Source of the DNA: Erythrobacter sanguineus
GTDB taxonomy: Bacteria; Pseudomonadota; Alphaproteobacteria; Sphingomonadales; Sphingomonadaceae
DNA: 64,000 bases
NCBI RefSeq assembly: GCF_900143235.1
Contig: NZ_FRDF01000009.1
Span: forward strand, 99,288 to 163,287
Direction of reading: 5' to 3'
The notes beneath the pieces were generated by a model. It ran no database searches. It saw only the letters and a list, made by a program, of their open reading frames with translations, and was not told the DNA's origin. This document shows positions 20,609-30,057 of this stretch, piece after piece; the stretch's first letter is position 1; each line of letters starts with the position of its first letter. The position numbers were made by a program, and so were the translations under genes.

Positions 20609-21517
20609 TTAACGCATCCGCCGCCGCCGCAGCCACAGGATCGCCCAGTCGCCGCGTTGCAGCCGCGCGCCGAGGCGGAAACCTGCCAGCCGCATCGCGC
20701 GTCTGACGGCGGCCTCCTGCTCGCCTGCCAGCAATCCTGCCAGCAGCAGGCTGCCGCCCGGCATCACCGCCTTGCCGAAGTCCGGCGCCAGTTCGACCAG
20801 CGGCCCGGCTAGGATATTGGCGATCAGGAGGTCGTAAGGCCCGCGCACCGTGATCAGCGGATCGTCCATCCCTTCGGCCACCACCATCACCGCTTCGCCC
20901 GGCTTCGGGCCTAGCGGAACCCCGTTGAGCGCTGCGTTGTCCTCGACCACCGGCACGCAGACCGGGTCGATATCGGTGAGGGTCACTTTCGCCCGCGGCC
21001 ACAGCGCCAGCGCGGCGAAGCCGAGCAGCCCGGTGCCGGTGCCGATATCGGCAACATTGCGCGCCAGCACGCCGCGGGCCTTCATTGCGCCCAGCATTTC
21101 GAGACACCCTGAAGTGGTGCGGTGCTGGCCGGTGCCGAAGGCCTGGCTGGCGGGAATGACGAAGTCGATGGTGTCCGGGTCTGCGGGGTGATCGGGCGTG
21201 TGGACATGGAACCGGCCAGCGCGGATCGGCGGCGTGCCCTGCTGGCTCAGCGTCACCCAGTCTTCAGTTGGCAGTTCCTCGATCGTGATTTTGGGCGCCT
21301 TGCCTTGGAACAATGCGGCAAGGGCGGTTTTCTGCGCCTTGCCGGGTTTGTTTGGATACCATCCTTCCAGCACCCAGTCGTCCGGCCTGTCTTCGGCGAC
21401 CTCGCGCCCCGCAATGACCAGTTCGCCATCCCAGTCGTCGATTCTGTCATGCGCCAGCAGCGCTGCCTGCACTTGCTGCTTTCGTTCGTGCAACGAAAGT
21501 TTCCAAGTTGTTGTCAC
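20609..21517 (-). CDS. prmA: Ribosomal protein L11 methyltransferase PrmA
   Basis: SAM-dependent methyltransferase of 302 aa. Family signatures are present: QAFGTGQHRTTSGCLEML, the SAM-binding loop VADIGTGTGLLGFAAL, TDIDPVCVPVVEDNAALNG and the NPPY-like ANILAGPLVELAP. The product ends in a basic RRRRMR tail. It methylates ribosomal protein L11 in E. coli. The ATG at 21517 follows a GGGGA-like site on the minus strand (AAAAGGGGATGG). It is transcribed toward MITE copy C, 12 bases from its end. The other genes nearby run independently. Confidence 0.93.
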   Translation of the reverse strand: MTTTWKLSLHERKQQVQAALLAHDRIDDWDGELVIAGREVAEDRPDDWVLEGWYPNKPGKAQKTALAALFQGKAPKITIEELPTEDWVTLSQQGTPPIRAGRFHVHTPDHPADPDTIDFVIPASQAFGTGQHRTTSGCLEMLGAMKARGVLARNVADIGTGTGLLGFAALALWPRAKVTLTDIDPVCVPVVEDNAALNGVPLGPKPGEAVMVVAEGMDDPLITVRGPYDLLIANILAGPLVELAPDFGKAVMPGGSLLLAGLLAGEQEAAVRRAMRLAGFRLGARLQRGDWAILWLRRRRMR

Positions 21518-21756
21518 CGATCCATCCCCTTTTCATTCCTGCACTGCGGCATCTGGCCCATGCTCCCCCCAAAGCAGGCAAAATCAATTCGGCCTGTGCC
21601 GATCTTGCCAAAGACAAAGATCCAGCGCGCCGCGGTTATTCGATGATGGACGCGAGAAGGTCACGGCAAATTGCGACCGCGCAAAAAAATTACAATTGGC
21701 AGCGGGCATGATCGGAGCTTGGTCGCGCTAGGGCGGGCCGCAATGGCGGCGGCCAG

Positions 21757-22482
21757 TCAGCGCACAAAGCTCGCGCCGTTGGCGTCGATTACCGCGCCGG
21801 TCATGCTGGGCGGGGCGTCGAGCGCGCAGAAGGCGATGATGGCAGCGATCTCGTCAGGCGTGGCGACCCGGCCCAGCGGAATATCCGCCAGCAGCCCCGG
21901 CCCGCCGCGGCTTGCCAGGTAATCGCCCGCCATGCTGGTATCCGTGAACCCCGGCGTGATAGCGAAGCTCAGGATGCCGTCTTTCGCATAGGCGCGCGCA
22001 ATGGTCTTGTGCATCGCCACCATCCCACCCTTGGCCGCTGCGTAATGCCAGTGCGCGGGCGAATCCCCGCGATAGGCGGCGCGGCTGGCGACATTGACCA
22101 ACCGCCCGCCGAAACCGCGTTTTTGCCAGTGCAGCACCGCCAGCCGCGAAAGTTGGGCAGCAGAGGTAAGGTTGACCCGCAAGGTATCCTCCCACGCATC
22201 GAGCCATTCGATGTCGGAACGATCGAGCCGGCTCGCCTCGAACCGCCCGGCATTGTTAACCACAGCGTCGATTTCACCGCCGGCCAGATCAAGTGCCTGT
22301 TCCCACAGCGATTGAACGCTCAGCGGATCGCTGAAATCGGCGGCGATGATCGGCACGTTGCCCGCCACTTCCGATTGGGGGCGTGAGGCGTGGCCGATCA
22401 CTTTCGTCCCGCGCGTCGCAAGCGCTGCCAATGCCGCCCTGCCGATTCCCCGGCTCGATCCCGTGACCAGAATGTATCCCAT
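21757..22482 (-). CDS. SDR family oxidoreductase
   Basis: Short-chain dehydrogenase/reductase of 241 aa. The N-terminus MGYILVTGSSRGIGRAALAA carries the TGxxxGIG cofactor motif; NNAG (VVNNAGRF) and the catalytic Ser-Tyr-Lys region follow, where the Tyr-x-x-x-Lys motif appears as HYAAAKGG. The product ends ITPGFTDTSM...MTGAVIDANGASFVR. The substrate cannot be told. The chosen ATG removes a non-homologous N-terminal extension that would run into the sdhC promoter region. It is divergent from sdhC, with 108 bases between the starts. Confidence 0.9.
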   Translation of the reverse strand: MGYILVTGSSRGIGRAALAALATRGTKVIGHASRPQSEVAGNVPIIAADFSDPLSVQSLWEQALDLAGGEIDAVVNNAGRFEASRLDRSDIEWLDAWEDTLRVNLTSAAQLSRLAVLHWQKRGFGGRLVNVASRAAYRGDSPAHWHYAAAKGGMVAMHKTIARAYAKDGILSFAITPGFTDTSMAGDYLASRGGPGLLADIPLGRVATPDEIAAIIAFCALDAPPSMTGAVIDANGASFVR

Positions 22483-22590
22483 GCAATCGCCTATCCGAAA
22501 CTTTGCAAGCTGTGTCCACCGCTCACCGCTTGCCTCATGCAGCGAGAACGCTAAGTGGGAGGCATATAACAGGGACCAGTTGGGATCACG

Positions 22591-22971
22591 ATGAACCAAA
22601 GACCGCTTTCTCCCCATTTGCAGGTGTGGCGCTGGGGGCCGCACATGCTGGTATCGATTCTCCACCGTGCAACCGGTGACGGCATGGCGCTGGTGGGCCT
22701 CGGCGTGCTGGTGTGGTGGCTGGGGGCGCTGGCCAGCGGGCCGGGAGCCTATGCTAATTTCCAGGCGATCATGGGTTCGATTCCCGGTATGGTGGTGCTG
22801 GTGGGTCTGTCATGGGCGTTCTTCACCCACATGATGAGCGGGCTGCGCCACTTCGTGCTCGATATTGGTGCGGGGTATGAACTGGATACCAACCGCATGT
22901 GGTCGATCGCCTCGCCGGTGATCGCCATCTGTCTCACTGCGGGCTTCTGGGCCCTGATGCTGCTGCGCTGA
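22591..22971 (+). CDS. sdhC: Succinate dehydrogenase cytochrome b556 subunit SdhC
   Basis: Membrane anchor of complex II, 126 aa. It starts MNQRPLSPHLQVWRWGPHML, with the family motif RP.SPH...Y/W, SILHRATG (Ser and Arg near the quinone site) and the heme-ligand segment HMMSGLRHFVLD. Three transmembrane helices are visible (about 25-50, 60-90, 105-126). First gene of sdhCDA; the next start follows after 13 bases with a GGGGGCGGAACA leader. Confidence 0.96.
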   Translation: MNQRPLSPHLQVWRWGPHMLVSILHRATGDGMALVGLGVLVWWLGALASGPGAYANFQAIMGSIPGMVVLVGLSWAFFTHMMSGLRHFVLDIGAGYELDTNRMWSIASPVIAICLTAGFWALMLLR

Positions 22972-22984
22972 AGGGGGCGGAACA

Positions 22985-23371
22985 ATGGGTAACGGAACTT
23001 CCATAGGGCGCGTGCGCGGTCTTGGCGCGGCGGGCGAAGGCGCGCATCACTGGCTGGTGCAGCGCACCACCGCGATCGGCAATCTGGTGTTGATGGCGTG
23101 GCTGCTGGTCAGCTTCGCCATGCTCGGCGATTTCGGCTATGACAGCGTCAGCGCGTGGCTTGCCCAGCCGATTGCGGCGGTGCCGATGATCCTGCTGGTG
23201 ATCAGCCTGTTCTGGCATGCGCGGCTTGGCCTGCAGGTGGTGATCGAGGATTACCTCCACGATACTGGCTCCAAATTCGCAGCCATCTCGGTACTCAATC
23301 TCGCAACTATCGGCGGCGGCGCCTTTGCCATTTTCAGCGTTGCCGCGCTCGCATTCGGAGGACAGGCCTGA
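22985..23371 (+). CDS. sdhD: Succinate dehydrogenase membrane anchor SdhD
   Basis: Second membrane anchor of complex II, 128 aa. The sequence [20 protein letters not shown] is the characteristic SdhD opening, and [20 protein letters not shown] contains the heme/quinone-site His and the conserved D-Y. Three transmembrane helices fill the rest. The stop codon overlaps the sdhA ATG (TGATG), implying coupled translation. Confidence 0.96.
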   Translation: MGNGTSIGRVRGLGAAGEGAHHWLVQRTTAIGNLVLMAWLLVSFAMLGDFGYDSVSAWLAQPIAAVPMILLVISLFWHARLGLQVVIEDYLHDTGSKFAAISVLNLATIGGGAFAIFSVAALAFGGQA

Positions 23372-25239
23372 TGGCTACGTCAGCAGCAAGCGGCACCGCC
23401 AATGATGTGGGCGGGGCCCACCTCAAGGGTGCCTATACGATCATCGATCACACCTATGATGTCGTGGTCGTGGGAGCAGGCGGTTCCGGCCTGCGCGCTA
23501 CCATGGGCGCAGCCGAAAGCGGCCTGCGCACGGCCAATATTTCCAAGGTGTTCCCGACCCGCAGCCATACCGTGGCGGCACAGGGTGGCATCGCGGCGAG
23601 CCTTGGCAACAATTCGCCCGATCACTGGACCTGGCACATGTATGACACTGTCAAGGGGTCTGACTGGCTGGGCGATCAGGACGCGATCGAATATCTCGCG
23701 CGCGAGGCCCCGGCGGCAGTCTATGAGCTGGAACACGCTGGTGTGCCGTTCAGCCGCAACGCCGATGGCACGATCTATCAGCGCCCGTTTGGCGGCCACA
23801 TGCAGAACATGGGCGCCGGCCCCCCGGTGCAGCGCACCTGCGCCGCGGCTGACCGCACCGGCCACGCGATGCTCCACGCGCTGTATCAGCAGAGCCTGAA
23901 ATACGACGCGGATTTCTTCATCGAATATTTCGCGCTTGATCTGATCATGTCGGACGTGGGCGGCGAGAAGAAGTGCGTCGGCGTGATGGCGATGTGTCTG
24001 GATGATGGCACGATCCACCGTTTCCGCGCGCAGTCGGTCGTGCTGGCGACCGGCGGCTATGGCCGCTGCTATTACACTGCCACATCGGCGCACACCTGCA
24101 CCGGTGATGGCGGCGGGATGGTGCTGCGCGCGGGCCTGCCGTTGCAGGACATGGAGTTCGTGCAGTTCCACCCGACCGGAATCTACGGCGCAGGCGTTCT
24201 CATAACCGAAGGCGCGCGCGGGGAGGGCGGGTATCTCACCAACTCCGAAGGCGAACGGTTTATGGAGCGCTATGCGCCCTCAGCCAAGGATTTGGCCAGC
24301 CGCGATGTCGTATCGCGTTCGATGGCGCTCGAAATGCGCGAAGGGCGCGGCGTGGGGCCGGATGGCGACCACATCTACCTGCACCTCGATCACATTGACC
24401 CCAATGTGCTGGCCCAGCGCCTGCCGGGCATCACCGAAAGCGGCAAGATTTTTGCAGGCGTCGATCTGACCCGCCAGCCGCTGCCCGTCACCCCGACGGT
24501 GCATTACAATATGGGCGGCATTCCTTGTAACTATCACGGACAGGTCGTGACCCTCGGCCCGGACGGCAACCCCGATCACGTGATCCCCGGCCTTTACGCC
24601 GTGGGCGAAGCGGCGTGTGTTTCGGTGCATGGGGCCAACCGCCTTGGCTCGAATTCGCTGATCGATCTCGTGGTGTTCGGCCGCGCAACCGGCCACCACC
24701 TGCGTGACAGCATCAAGCCGAACGCGAAGCAGCCCGAACTGCCCGCCGACAGCGCCGATTTCGCGCTGACCCGGCTCGACCACTTCCGCTATGCGCAAGG
24801 TGGCTCGCCCACGGCGCAGATCCGCAGCGAAATGCAGAAGGCGATGCAGAAGCACTGCGCCGTGTTCCGCGATCAGAAGCTGATGGACGAAGGCGTGGCC
24901 AAACTGGCCGAGCAGAACAAGCGGATGGAGGACATCCACGTTACCGACAAGTCGCTGATCTGGAACTCTGATCTGATCGAAACGCTGGAACTCGACAACC
25001 TCATGAGCCAGGCCAACGTGACGATGGCATCGGCCGCGAACCGCAAGGAAAGCCGCGGCGCCCACGCGCACGAGGATTTCCCCGATCGCAACGATGCCGA
25101 GTGGATGAAGCACACCATCGCATGGTTCGACGGCTGGGGCGGGCGCGGCAGCAACAGCCGCATCGATTATCGTCCGGTGCATGAGTACACGCTGTCGGAC
25201 GATATTGCTTATATCGAGCCCAAGGCGCGGGTCTACTGA
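23371..25239 (+). CDS. sdhA: Succinate dehydrogenase flavoprotein subunit SdhA
   Basis: Catalytic FAD subunit of complex II (succinate to fumarate), 622 aa. FAD-binding [20 protein letters not shown], the covalent-FAD His region [14 protein letters not shown], the active-site segments [20 protein letters not shown] and [19 protein letters not shown] are all present; the C-terminus ends [14 protein letters not shown] as usual. An unrelated frame overlaps its last bases. Notably, sdhB, which normally follows, is absent from the rest of the window. Confidence 0.98.
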   Translation: MATSAASGTANDVGGAHLKGAYTIIDHTYDVVVVGAGGSGLRATMGAAESGLRTANISKVFPTRSHTVAAQGGIAASLGNNSPDHWTWHMYDTVKGSDWLGDQDAIEYLAREAPAAVYELEHAGVPFSRNADGTIYQRPFGGHMQNMGAGPPVQRTCAAADRTGHAMLHALYQQSLKYDADFFIEYFALDLIMSDVGGEKKCVGVMAMCLDDGTIHRFRAQSVVLATGGYGRCYYTATSAHTCTGDGGGMVLRAGLPLQDMEFVQFHPTGIYGAGVLITEGARGEGGYLTNSEGERFMERYAPSAKDLASRDVVSRSMALEMREGRGVGPDGDHIYLHLDHIDPNVLAQRLPGITESGKIFAGVDLTRQPLPVTPTVHYNMGGIPCNYHGQVVTLGPDGNPDHVIPGLYAVGEAACVSVHGANRLGSNSLIDLVVFGRATGHHLRDSIKPNAKQPELPADSADFALTRLDHFRYAQGGSPTAQIRSEMQKAMQKHCAVFRDQKLMDEGVAKLAEQNKRMEDIHVTDKSLIWNSDLIETLELDNLMSQANVTMASAANRKESRGAHAHEDFPDRNDAEWMKHTIAWFDGWGGRGSNSRIDYRPVHEYTLSDDIAYIEPKARVY

Positions 25240-25789
25240 GATAGGGAAGGTCGTCCTTCCCCCTTGGGCCGGCTATGCCCTGCTGGCGTTCTTCGCCGCA
25301 GGGCTGGCCGCCATGGCCTACAAGGGGATCGGCGAGCGGGCTTACCGCTTCTATCTCGAAGAGACCGGGTCTGTCGTCACGGGCGAGGTGGTCGGCCACC
25401 GGCTCTATCGCTGCGGTGGTATTCGCTGTTCGCGCAAGATTTTTGTCGAGGGCGGATATGGGAGCGCCCAATTCGAGGCTTTTCTCGAACGATGCCTCGC
25501 AAGACCGAGAAGCAATTGCCACACGGATCTGGTCGTCCGGTTCGCCTATGACGGGAGACCGGTCGAAATAGAAGGCAAGGTCGGCAAGCGGGACTTCGGC
25601 CAAATCGCGCCGGGCAGCACCATCGCCGTGCTGGTGAACCGGGATCACCCCGAAACGTCATTGCTGCGCGACCACAATCCGGAAGGCTTCCTGTTCTGGG
25701 TCGCCTTGATCATGCTCGCCGTCGTGTCGCTTCTGGCCATGGTCCTATTGCCGCGCCCTTCGCGCCGCAGGCGCTACGCACGCCGCTAG
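25181..25789 (+). CDS. Small two-TM membrane protein, DUF3592-like
   Basis: Frame of up to 202 residues. The likely mature layout is an N-terminal transmembrane segment ([19 protein letters not shown]), an extracytoplasmic beta-rich domain with [14 protein letters not shown], a [17 protein letters not shown] motif and [19 protein letters not shown], then a second transmembrane segment ([20 protein letters not shown]) and a basic tail. That arrangement is like DUF3592 proteins. The start is uncertain: ATG at 25181 overlaps sdhA by 59 bases, and no ATG lies between the sdhA stop and the first membrane helix, so a non-ATG start is possible. It has four cysteines between residues 65 and 110. Function unknown. 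Confidence 0.55.
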   Translation: MSTRCRTILLISSPRRGSTEIGKVVLPPWAGYALLAFFAAGLAAMAYKGIGERAYRFYLEETGSVVTGEVVGHRLYRCGGIRCSRKIFVEGGYGSAQFEAFLERCLARPRSNCHTDLVVRFAYDGRPVEIEGKVGKRDFGQIAPGSTIAVLVNRDHPETSLLRDHNPEGFLFWVALIMLAVVSLLAMVLLPRPSRRRRYARR

Positions 25790-25875
25790 GGATTGGGCCA
25801 GCCCATTGCGATCCGACTGCCTATCTCGCGCGGCCAGGATGCTCGCCCCGACCCGACACTTGACCGTCTTTCGCC

Positions 25876-26499
25876 ATGCAGGCAGCTACGGCCATTGATG
25901 AACCAAACCCGTCCCTTGCTCGCACCTTTGCTTGCGCCCGCCCGCGCGAGGCATGGCTGATGCCCCCCGGTGGCAAGGTCGCAAAGCGGCTGTCGTGGTA
26001 CTGGCAGGTCGAAATCGCCAATGCCGCTCTGGTTCCGGCTGGCTTCGTTATCATTGCCTACCTGAATGGGGCGAGGTTGGGCTGGCCGACCTTCGCCGCG
26101 CTGGTCCCGGGGTGCGGGCTGCTGATCATCGGCGGGCTGTACTGGCGCGGCAAGCTCCATGCCTTGCAGGGCGACAAGGCCGCGCTGGACAAGGCGCTGG
26201 CCGTGGCCGACCGGTTCGACCGGCCGCTGTTGCTGCTCACCATCGCTGCCTGCCTGTTGGCGGCAGCGGGCTTTATCCCGCCGCTTCGGGAAAGCGACGG
26301 GGGTGAACGCTGGGCTGTGCTCATTGCAGCGCTGCTCGCGCTCGCGGAATATGTGAACTACTACCACCGCCAGCTCCAGCATTTCGACAACTGGCCCGAT
26401 TTTCAGCGGCTGATTACCGGCAGGGGCTTTCGTCCCGCAAAGATGGCGGTGGATCTGGCGGCATGGCGCGCAGCGAGGCAGAAACGACAGGCCGCTTGA
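25876..26499 (+). CDS. Conserved membrane protein, function unknown
   Basis: A 207-residue protein with about four transmembrane segments: VEIANAALVPAGFVIIAYLN, FAALVPGCGLLIIGGLYW, LLLLTIAACLLAAAGFIPP and RWAVLIAALLALAEYVNYYH. The C-terminal part is soluble (HRQLQHFDNWPDFQRLITGRGFRP-like). No catalytic motif was recognised. The ATG at 25876 has no clear ribosome site; ATG at 25960 (MPPGGKVAKRLSW) is a good alternative, with GAGG upstream. It stands 33 bases before the C13 peptidase gene and may share its transcript. Confidence 0.6.
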   Translation: MQAATAIDEPNPSLARTFACARPREAWLMPPGGKVAKRLSWYWQVEIANAALVPAGFVIIAYLNGARLGWPTFAALVPGCGLLIIGGLYWRGKLHALQGDKAALDKALAVADRFDRPLLLLTIAACLLAAAGFIPPLRESDGGERWAVLIAALLALAEYVNYYHRQLQHFDNWPDFQRLITGRGFRPAKMAVDLAAWRAARQKRQAA

Positions 26500-26532
26500 C
26501 GAGGCGACGGGGGGCAGGCAGCTTCTTACCCG

Positions 26533-27567
26533 ATGAACAGGGGCTGGATCATCGCAGGGATGCTGGCGGCATTGCTCGCGGCCCCGGCGCTTCCGCGATC
26601 TCCGCCTGCCAACTCCGCCCAGCCGCCGCCCCACACCGCGCCGTTTCCCGATCTCGGCAGCGGAGAGGGGCGGGCCGAGCGGCGCAAGTCCTACGAGATG
26701 GGGCCGGAATTGCAGCGCGGGGTGTCCGCGGTGCAAATGCGCGAGCAGCAGCGGCGGTTGGATGCCGCGCTCGTCGCGCTTCAGCCGCACACGCCCGGCA
26801 CGCCTGACGCCTTCGTGGTAACCGTCGCGCTCGACAGCGATCCGGTCTTCGCCCGCGAGGCGCGCGAGGCGGGGCGGGTGCTGGCGGCACGCTATGGGGC
26901 CGGGGGGCGCACGCTGGTGCTGGCCGGGCCGGACGGCGCAAGAGATGATGCACCCCACGGCTCGATCTCCGCGCTGGTGCTGGCGTTGAGCCATATCGGC
27001 AGCCTGATGGAACCGTCCGAGGATGTGCTGGTGCTCTACACCACCAGTCACGGGATGGATCTGGGGCTGGCCTATCACTACGGCGATACGGGCTACGGCA
27101 TCCTCTCGCCCGCGCGCCTGAAATCCGCGCTGGAGGAGGCGGGCATCCGGCGCCGCGTGCTGATCCTTTCGGCGTGTTATTCGGGCGTGTTCGTGCCGCT
27201 GCTCGCCGGGCCGGACACCGCGATCCTGACCGCCGCGGCCAGCACCCGCACCTCGTTCGGCTGCGCGGCGGAGAATGACTGGACCTTTTTCGGCGACGCG
27301 CTGATCAACCGCGCGCTGCGCCAGCCTGTCTCGCTCGAGGATGCCTCGCGGCTGGCCGGGCGGTCGGTGGCCGAATGGGAAACCACGGCGCGTGTCCTCG
27401 CATCGCTGCCGCAGACCAGCATCGGAGCGGGGGCAAAGGGCTGGCTGCCGCAGATCGAGGCCGGGATGCCGCGCATCGCCAGCGCGCCGGTGGGGCGGCC
27501 CGCCTTCGATCCGGCGGCCTTCACTCCGCCGGTGGTGGCGGAGAAGGTGCGCGGCGGGCGGAAATGA
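26533..27567 (+). CDS. Peptidase C13 family (legumain/caspase-like) protein
   Basis: Secreted caspase-fold protein of 344 aa. A signal peptide (MNRGWIIAGMLAALLAAPAL) is followed by a proline-rich stretch, then the C13 domain: LVLYTTSHGMDLGLAY with the catalytic His and ILSACYSGVFVPLL with the catalytic Cys, plus TILTAAAS-type strand. Bacterial C13 members are common in sphingomonads but their substrates are unknown; a periplasmic protease role is inferred. Its last 47 bases overlap, in antisense, the 3' end of the phytase-like/cyclophilin gene on the other strand. Confidence 0.85.
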   Translation: MNRGWIIAGMLAALLAAPALPRSPPANSAQPPPHTAPFPDLGSGEGRAERRKSYEMGPELQRGVSAVQMREQQRRLDAALVALQPHTPGTPDAFVVTVALDSDPVFAREAREAGRVLAARYGAGGRTLVLAGPDGARDDAPHGSISALVLALSHIGSLMEPSEDVLVLYTTSHGMDLGLAYHYGDTGYGILSPARLKSALEEAGIRRRVLILSACYSGVFVPLLAGPDTAILTAAASTRTSFGCAAENDWTFFGDALINRALRQPVSLEDASRLAGRSVAEWETTARVLASLPQTSIGAGAKGWLPQIEAGMPRIASAPVGRPAFDPAAFTPPVVAEKVRGGRK

Positions 27568-29149
27568 TCCTGACCGGCTTTGCCAACATCTCGCCCTTCA
27601 TCCAGCCTTCGCCCTTGTCGGGGGCGATCGCGCTGGCATGGATCGCGGCAACCACGTCCATCCCTTCGGTCACGTAACCGAACACCGCATAGCCATTGTG
27701 CCACACCGGATCGCTTGCCGAAGGATCGGCGTCCAGCCCGGTCTGGTCCTCGATCATGATCGAGAAATCGCCATTGGCGCTGCCCGGCTCGCCCATTGCC
27801 ATCGACAGCGCGCCGTGGGTGTGGGTGAGGCCGGTCTGGCTGGTGGGTTCATGCGCGATGCCGGGCAAAATGCGCTTGGGATCGAACTGGGTGCCGCCTT
27901 GCAGCAAGCCGTTGGGCCGGGGTTCGCGGTCCAGCCGCATCGCGCGGTAGAACACCGTTGCGTCAAAGCGTTTCTCGTCGACATAGCGCAGGAAGTTCCT
28001 GGCGGTGACGGGCGCGCGTTCGGTTTCCAGCGCGATGGTGATGTCGCCCATTTCGGTGGTCAGCACCACGCCGACGCTGGTCGCCTCAGGGAAGGGGCGG
28101 GTGCCGGGGCGCTCGGTCGCTTTGGTGGCGGGCGCGGCGGCGATCACGGTGGGCGCGCCAGGGGGCGGGGCGGTGCCCTTGACCTCGAACTTCATCAGCA
28201 GCGTGCGCTGGCATCCGGCGCGCTGGCCTCCATCGCAATTGCGGAAATTGTCGTCCGAGACGAGGTAGAGGAAGGTGCGCCCAGCCTCCTCGCGCACGGC
28301 CAGTCCTTCGAAATTGTCGAGCAGCAGCGGCGGGGCAAGGATGGCGAGGGTTTGCGGCTCGCCATCGAGGGGCAGCGCAACAATCGCCGCGTGGTTGCCC
28401 ACGCCCGGTGTGTAACTGCGGAACAGGACATAGCAGGTATCGTCCGGCTTGCAGGCCGCATCGGTCGGCACACCGCCGAATTCTGCGATCCCTTCCGGGG
28501 CAGGGAGGTTGAAGGGGAATACGCCGCCCATCGAGGCGTGAACGCAATTCGGGCGTTCGGTTCCGGCCCACTCGCCGCACGCGATCAGGGTGTTCTCGCC
28601 TATCGCCAGCGTTTCGAGGCCGCCATTGGGCTTGGCGGTGCGCATCAGCTCCACAGCCGCACCGAGATCGTCCCGCGCGCCGGTGTCTGTAGCCGGGCCG
28701 CCAAGCGCAGCATACTGCGAGATGCGGTGATCCTGCTCGAATGCGACCAACCATTCGCCCGTCGGTTGCCGCGTTATGGCCTCGGCATCGCTGCGCGCCT
28801 TGCCGCCAAGCTTGTTGCCTTTTTCGTCAAGCAGGTTGCCGATCCGCACCAGCGAGACATCGACCAGCCGCCCCTGCACATCCTCCGGGGTCAGCACCAG
28901 CCAGCGCCCGTCATCGGCCACGGCATAAAGCTGGCCGTCCCACCAATCGAGCCCGGATATGCCACCGATATTCGCCTTGTCGGGCGCAATTTCCACACCG
29001 CCGCGAAAGATCAGATCGCCGACTTCGTAGTCAGGCTCGCCTGTCGCCAGCTCGACCGGGGTGGTGAGCGGCAGGAACTCCTCGGCTTGCGCCAGAGCTG
29101 GTGCGGCAAGAGCGAGGAAGATGGCGGACAGGAGCACGCGGATTGTCAT
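27521..29149 (-). CDS. Fusion of phytase-like esterase domain and cyclophilin-type peptidyl-prolyl isomerase
   Basis: A 542-residue exported protein (signal peptide MTIRVLLSAIFLALAAPALA-QA). Residues about 25-335 match the esterase-like-activity-of-phytase family: ISGLDWWDGQLYAVADDGRW, SDAEAITRQPTGEWLVAFEQ, DNFEGLAVREEAGRTFLYLV. After an Ala/Pro linker, residues about 365-535 form a cyclophilin (VVLTTEMGDITIALETERAP, FYRAMR, HGALSMAMGEPGSANGDFSI, VFGYVTEGMDVV). Cyclophilins with the S-A-N/D-F-I-type pocket assist proline isomerisation in the periplasm. Both domains are known separately and the pairing is unusual. ATG at 29149 is preferred over 29161 because it opens the signal peptide. Confidence 0.85.
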   Translation of the reverse strand: MTIRVLLSAIFLALAAPALAQAEEFLPLTTPVELATGEPDYEVGDLIFRGGVEIAPDKANIGGISGLDWWDGQLYAVADDGRWLVLTPEDVQGRLVDVSLVRIGNLLDEKGNKLGGKARSDAEAITRQPTGEWLVAFEQDHRISQYAALGGPATDTGARDDLGAAVELMRTAKPNGGLETLAIGENTLIACGEWAGTERPNCVHASMGGVFPFNLPAPEGIAEFGGVPTDAACKPDDTCYVLFRSYTPGVGNHAAIVALPLDGEPQTLAILAPPLLLDNFEGLAVREEAGRTFLYLVSDDNFRNCDGGQRAGCQRTLLMKFEVKGTAPPPGAPTVIAAAPATKATERPGTRPFPEATSVGVVLTTEMGDITIALETERAPVTARNFLRYVDEKRFDATVFYRAMRLDREPRPNGLLQGGTQFDPKRILPGIAHEPTSQTGLTHTHGALSMAMGEPGSANGDFSIMIEDQTGLDADPSASDPVWHNGYAVFGYVTEGMDVVAAIHASAIAPDKGEGWMKGEMLAKPVRIISARRAPSPPPPAE

Positions 29150-29523
29150 CGGTCCGAACATATCGGCGCTTTATCGGTGCGCAAGCGGGCAAAGCGCGGC
29201 TGGAACCTCGCCGGGGTCAAGGCTCTGCTTTCGCGCCCCGTGCAGAAAGGCGCGATTGCCGCCGCACCTGATAGCCGGCGCTACAGCTTGCCATCACCGC
29301 CGGCATCACCGCGCCGCTGTCGCGTCCGGTGCTGGGCGAGAATTCCATCATCCTCCGCCTGAGGAGCCTTTCGGTGTTGCAAATGCCCTCCCGCTCTAGG
29401 GGCATCGAGCAGGCGCGCGGCGAAACTTCCCGCAGCCGAGACCTGTCCGGGGCGATCAGGCGCCGCATGCTCAACCAAGCCGACGGGCAGATTGCCCCAT
29501 GGAAAATGGCGGAGGGCCAGGCG
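29150..29523. other. Intergenic stretch without recognised gene
   Basis: Open frames on both strands are Arg/Ser/Pro-rich and carry no recognisable motif or ribosome site. The region upstream of the phytase-like gene should hold its promoter, but none can be placed with confidence. Confidence 0.4.
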
Positions 29524-30057
29524 TTATTCGGGCTTGGGCCGCGCGGGATATTTGCACCCACGGCCCATGCCCAGACCTTTCAGGAAGCTGCGCCGCGCCA
29601 TTCCCGCCGTATAGGCGGCGCGCAACAGCCGTTCGCTATCGGCCGCGCCCGATACCTCGCGCACGATCCCCCGGAAGGGGATGATCGATCCGACCACGCT
29701 CTGGCCCAGCTTTCCCATGTTGACATCGGGCAGGCCTTTCTTTCCGTCGGCATCGGTTGCGGCAATATCGTAATCCGCCCCCAGAACCTGATCGAGCACG
29801 GCAATATCCGCGACGATCGCGTTGCAACTCGTCATCCGTGCGGTCTCGTAGGGGTCGCGCACCGCGAACCGTAGCGGTTCCGGAATGTCGCGCGCGTCGA
29901 TATTGAGATCGCGAAGCGGGGTCTTGGCGACTTCTTCGGCATCGGGATCGGGCATGACCTGGGCGGTTGCGGGCAAGGCCCGCCCGCCCGCCAGCACGCA
30001 GGCGCCCAGACCCTGCGCGAGCCTATTCGAAAAAGACGTTGCAGACTGTATCATCAT
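29524..30057 (-). CDS. Conserved hypothetical exported protein
   Basis: A frame of 177 residues. After an N-terminal segment that looks like a weak signal (FSNRLAQGLGACVLAGGRAL-PATAQ), the sequence has acidic stretches (MPDPDAEEVAKTPLRDLNID) and a recurring type of motif: ARMTSCNAIVADIAVLDQVLG and GSIIPFRGIVREVSGA. The C-terminus is basic (RRSFLKGLGMGRGCKYPARP). Similar proteins occur in sphingomonads without known function. The ATG pair at 30057/30054 overlaps the metallopeptidase 3' end by 35 bases; a later start is possible. It probably forms an operon with that gene. Confidence 0.6.
   Translation of the reverse strand: MMIQSATSFSNRLAQGLGACVLAGGRALPATAQVMPDPDAEEVAKTPLRDLNIDARDIPEPLRFAVRDPYETARMTSCNAIVADIAVLDQVLGADYDIAATDADGKKGLPDVNMGKLGQSVVGSIIPFRGIVREVSGAADSERLLRAAYTAGMARRSFLKGLGMGRGCKYPARPKPE

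Noticed and set aside
21652..21720. 22-codon frame MMDARRSRQIATAQKNYNWQ upstream of prmA
   Set aside because: It is too short, with no ribosome site or known relatives; it may be chance.
29217..29561. 114-codon minus-strand frame before the hypothetical exported protein gene
   Set aside because: Composition is Arg/Ser/Pro rich without motif, and it overlaps the end of the neighbouring gene in another frame.
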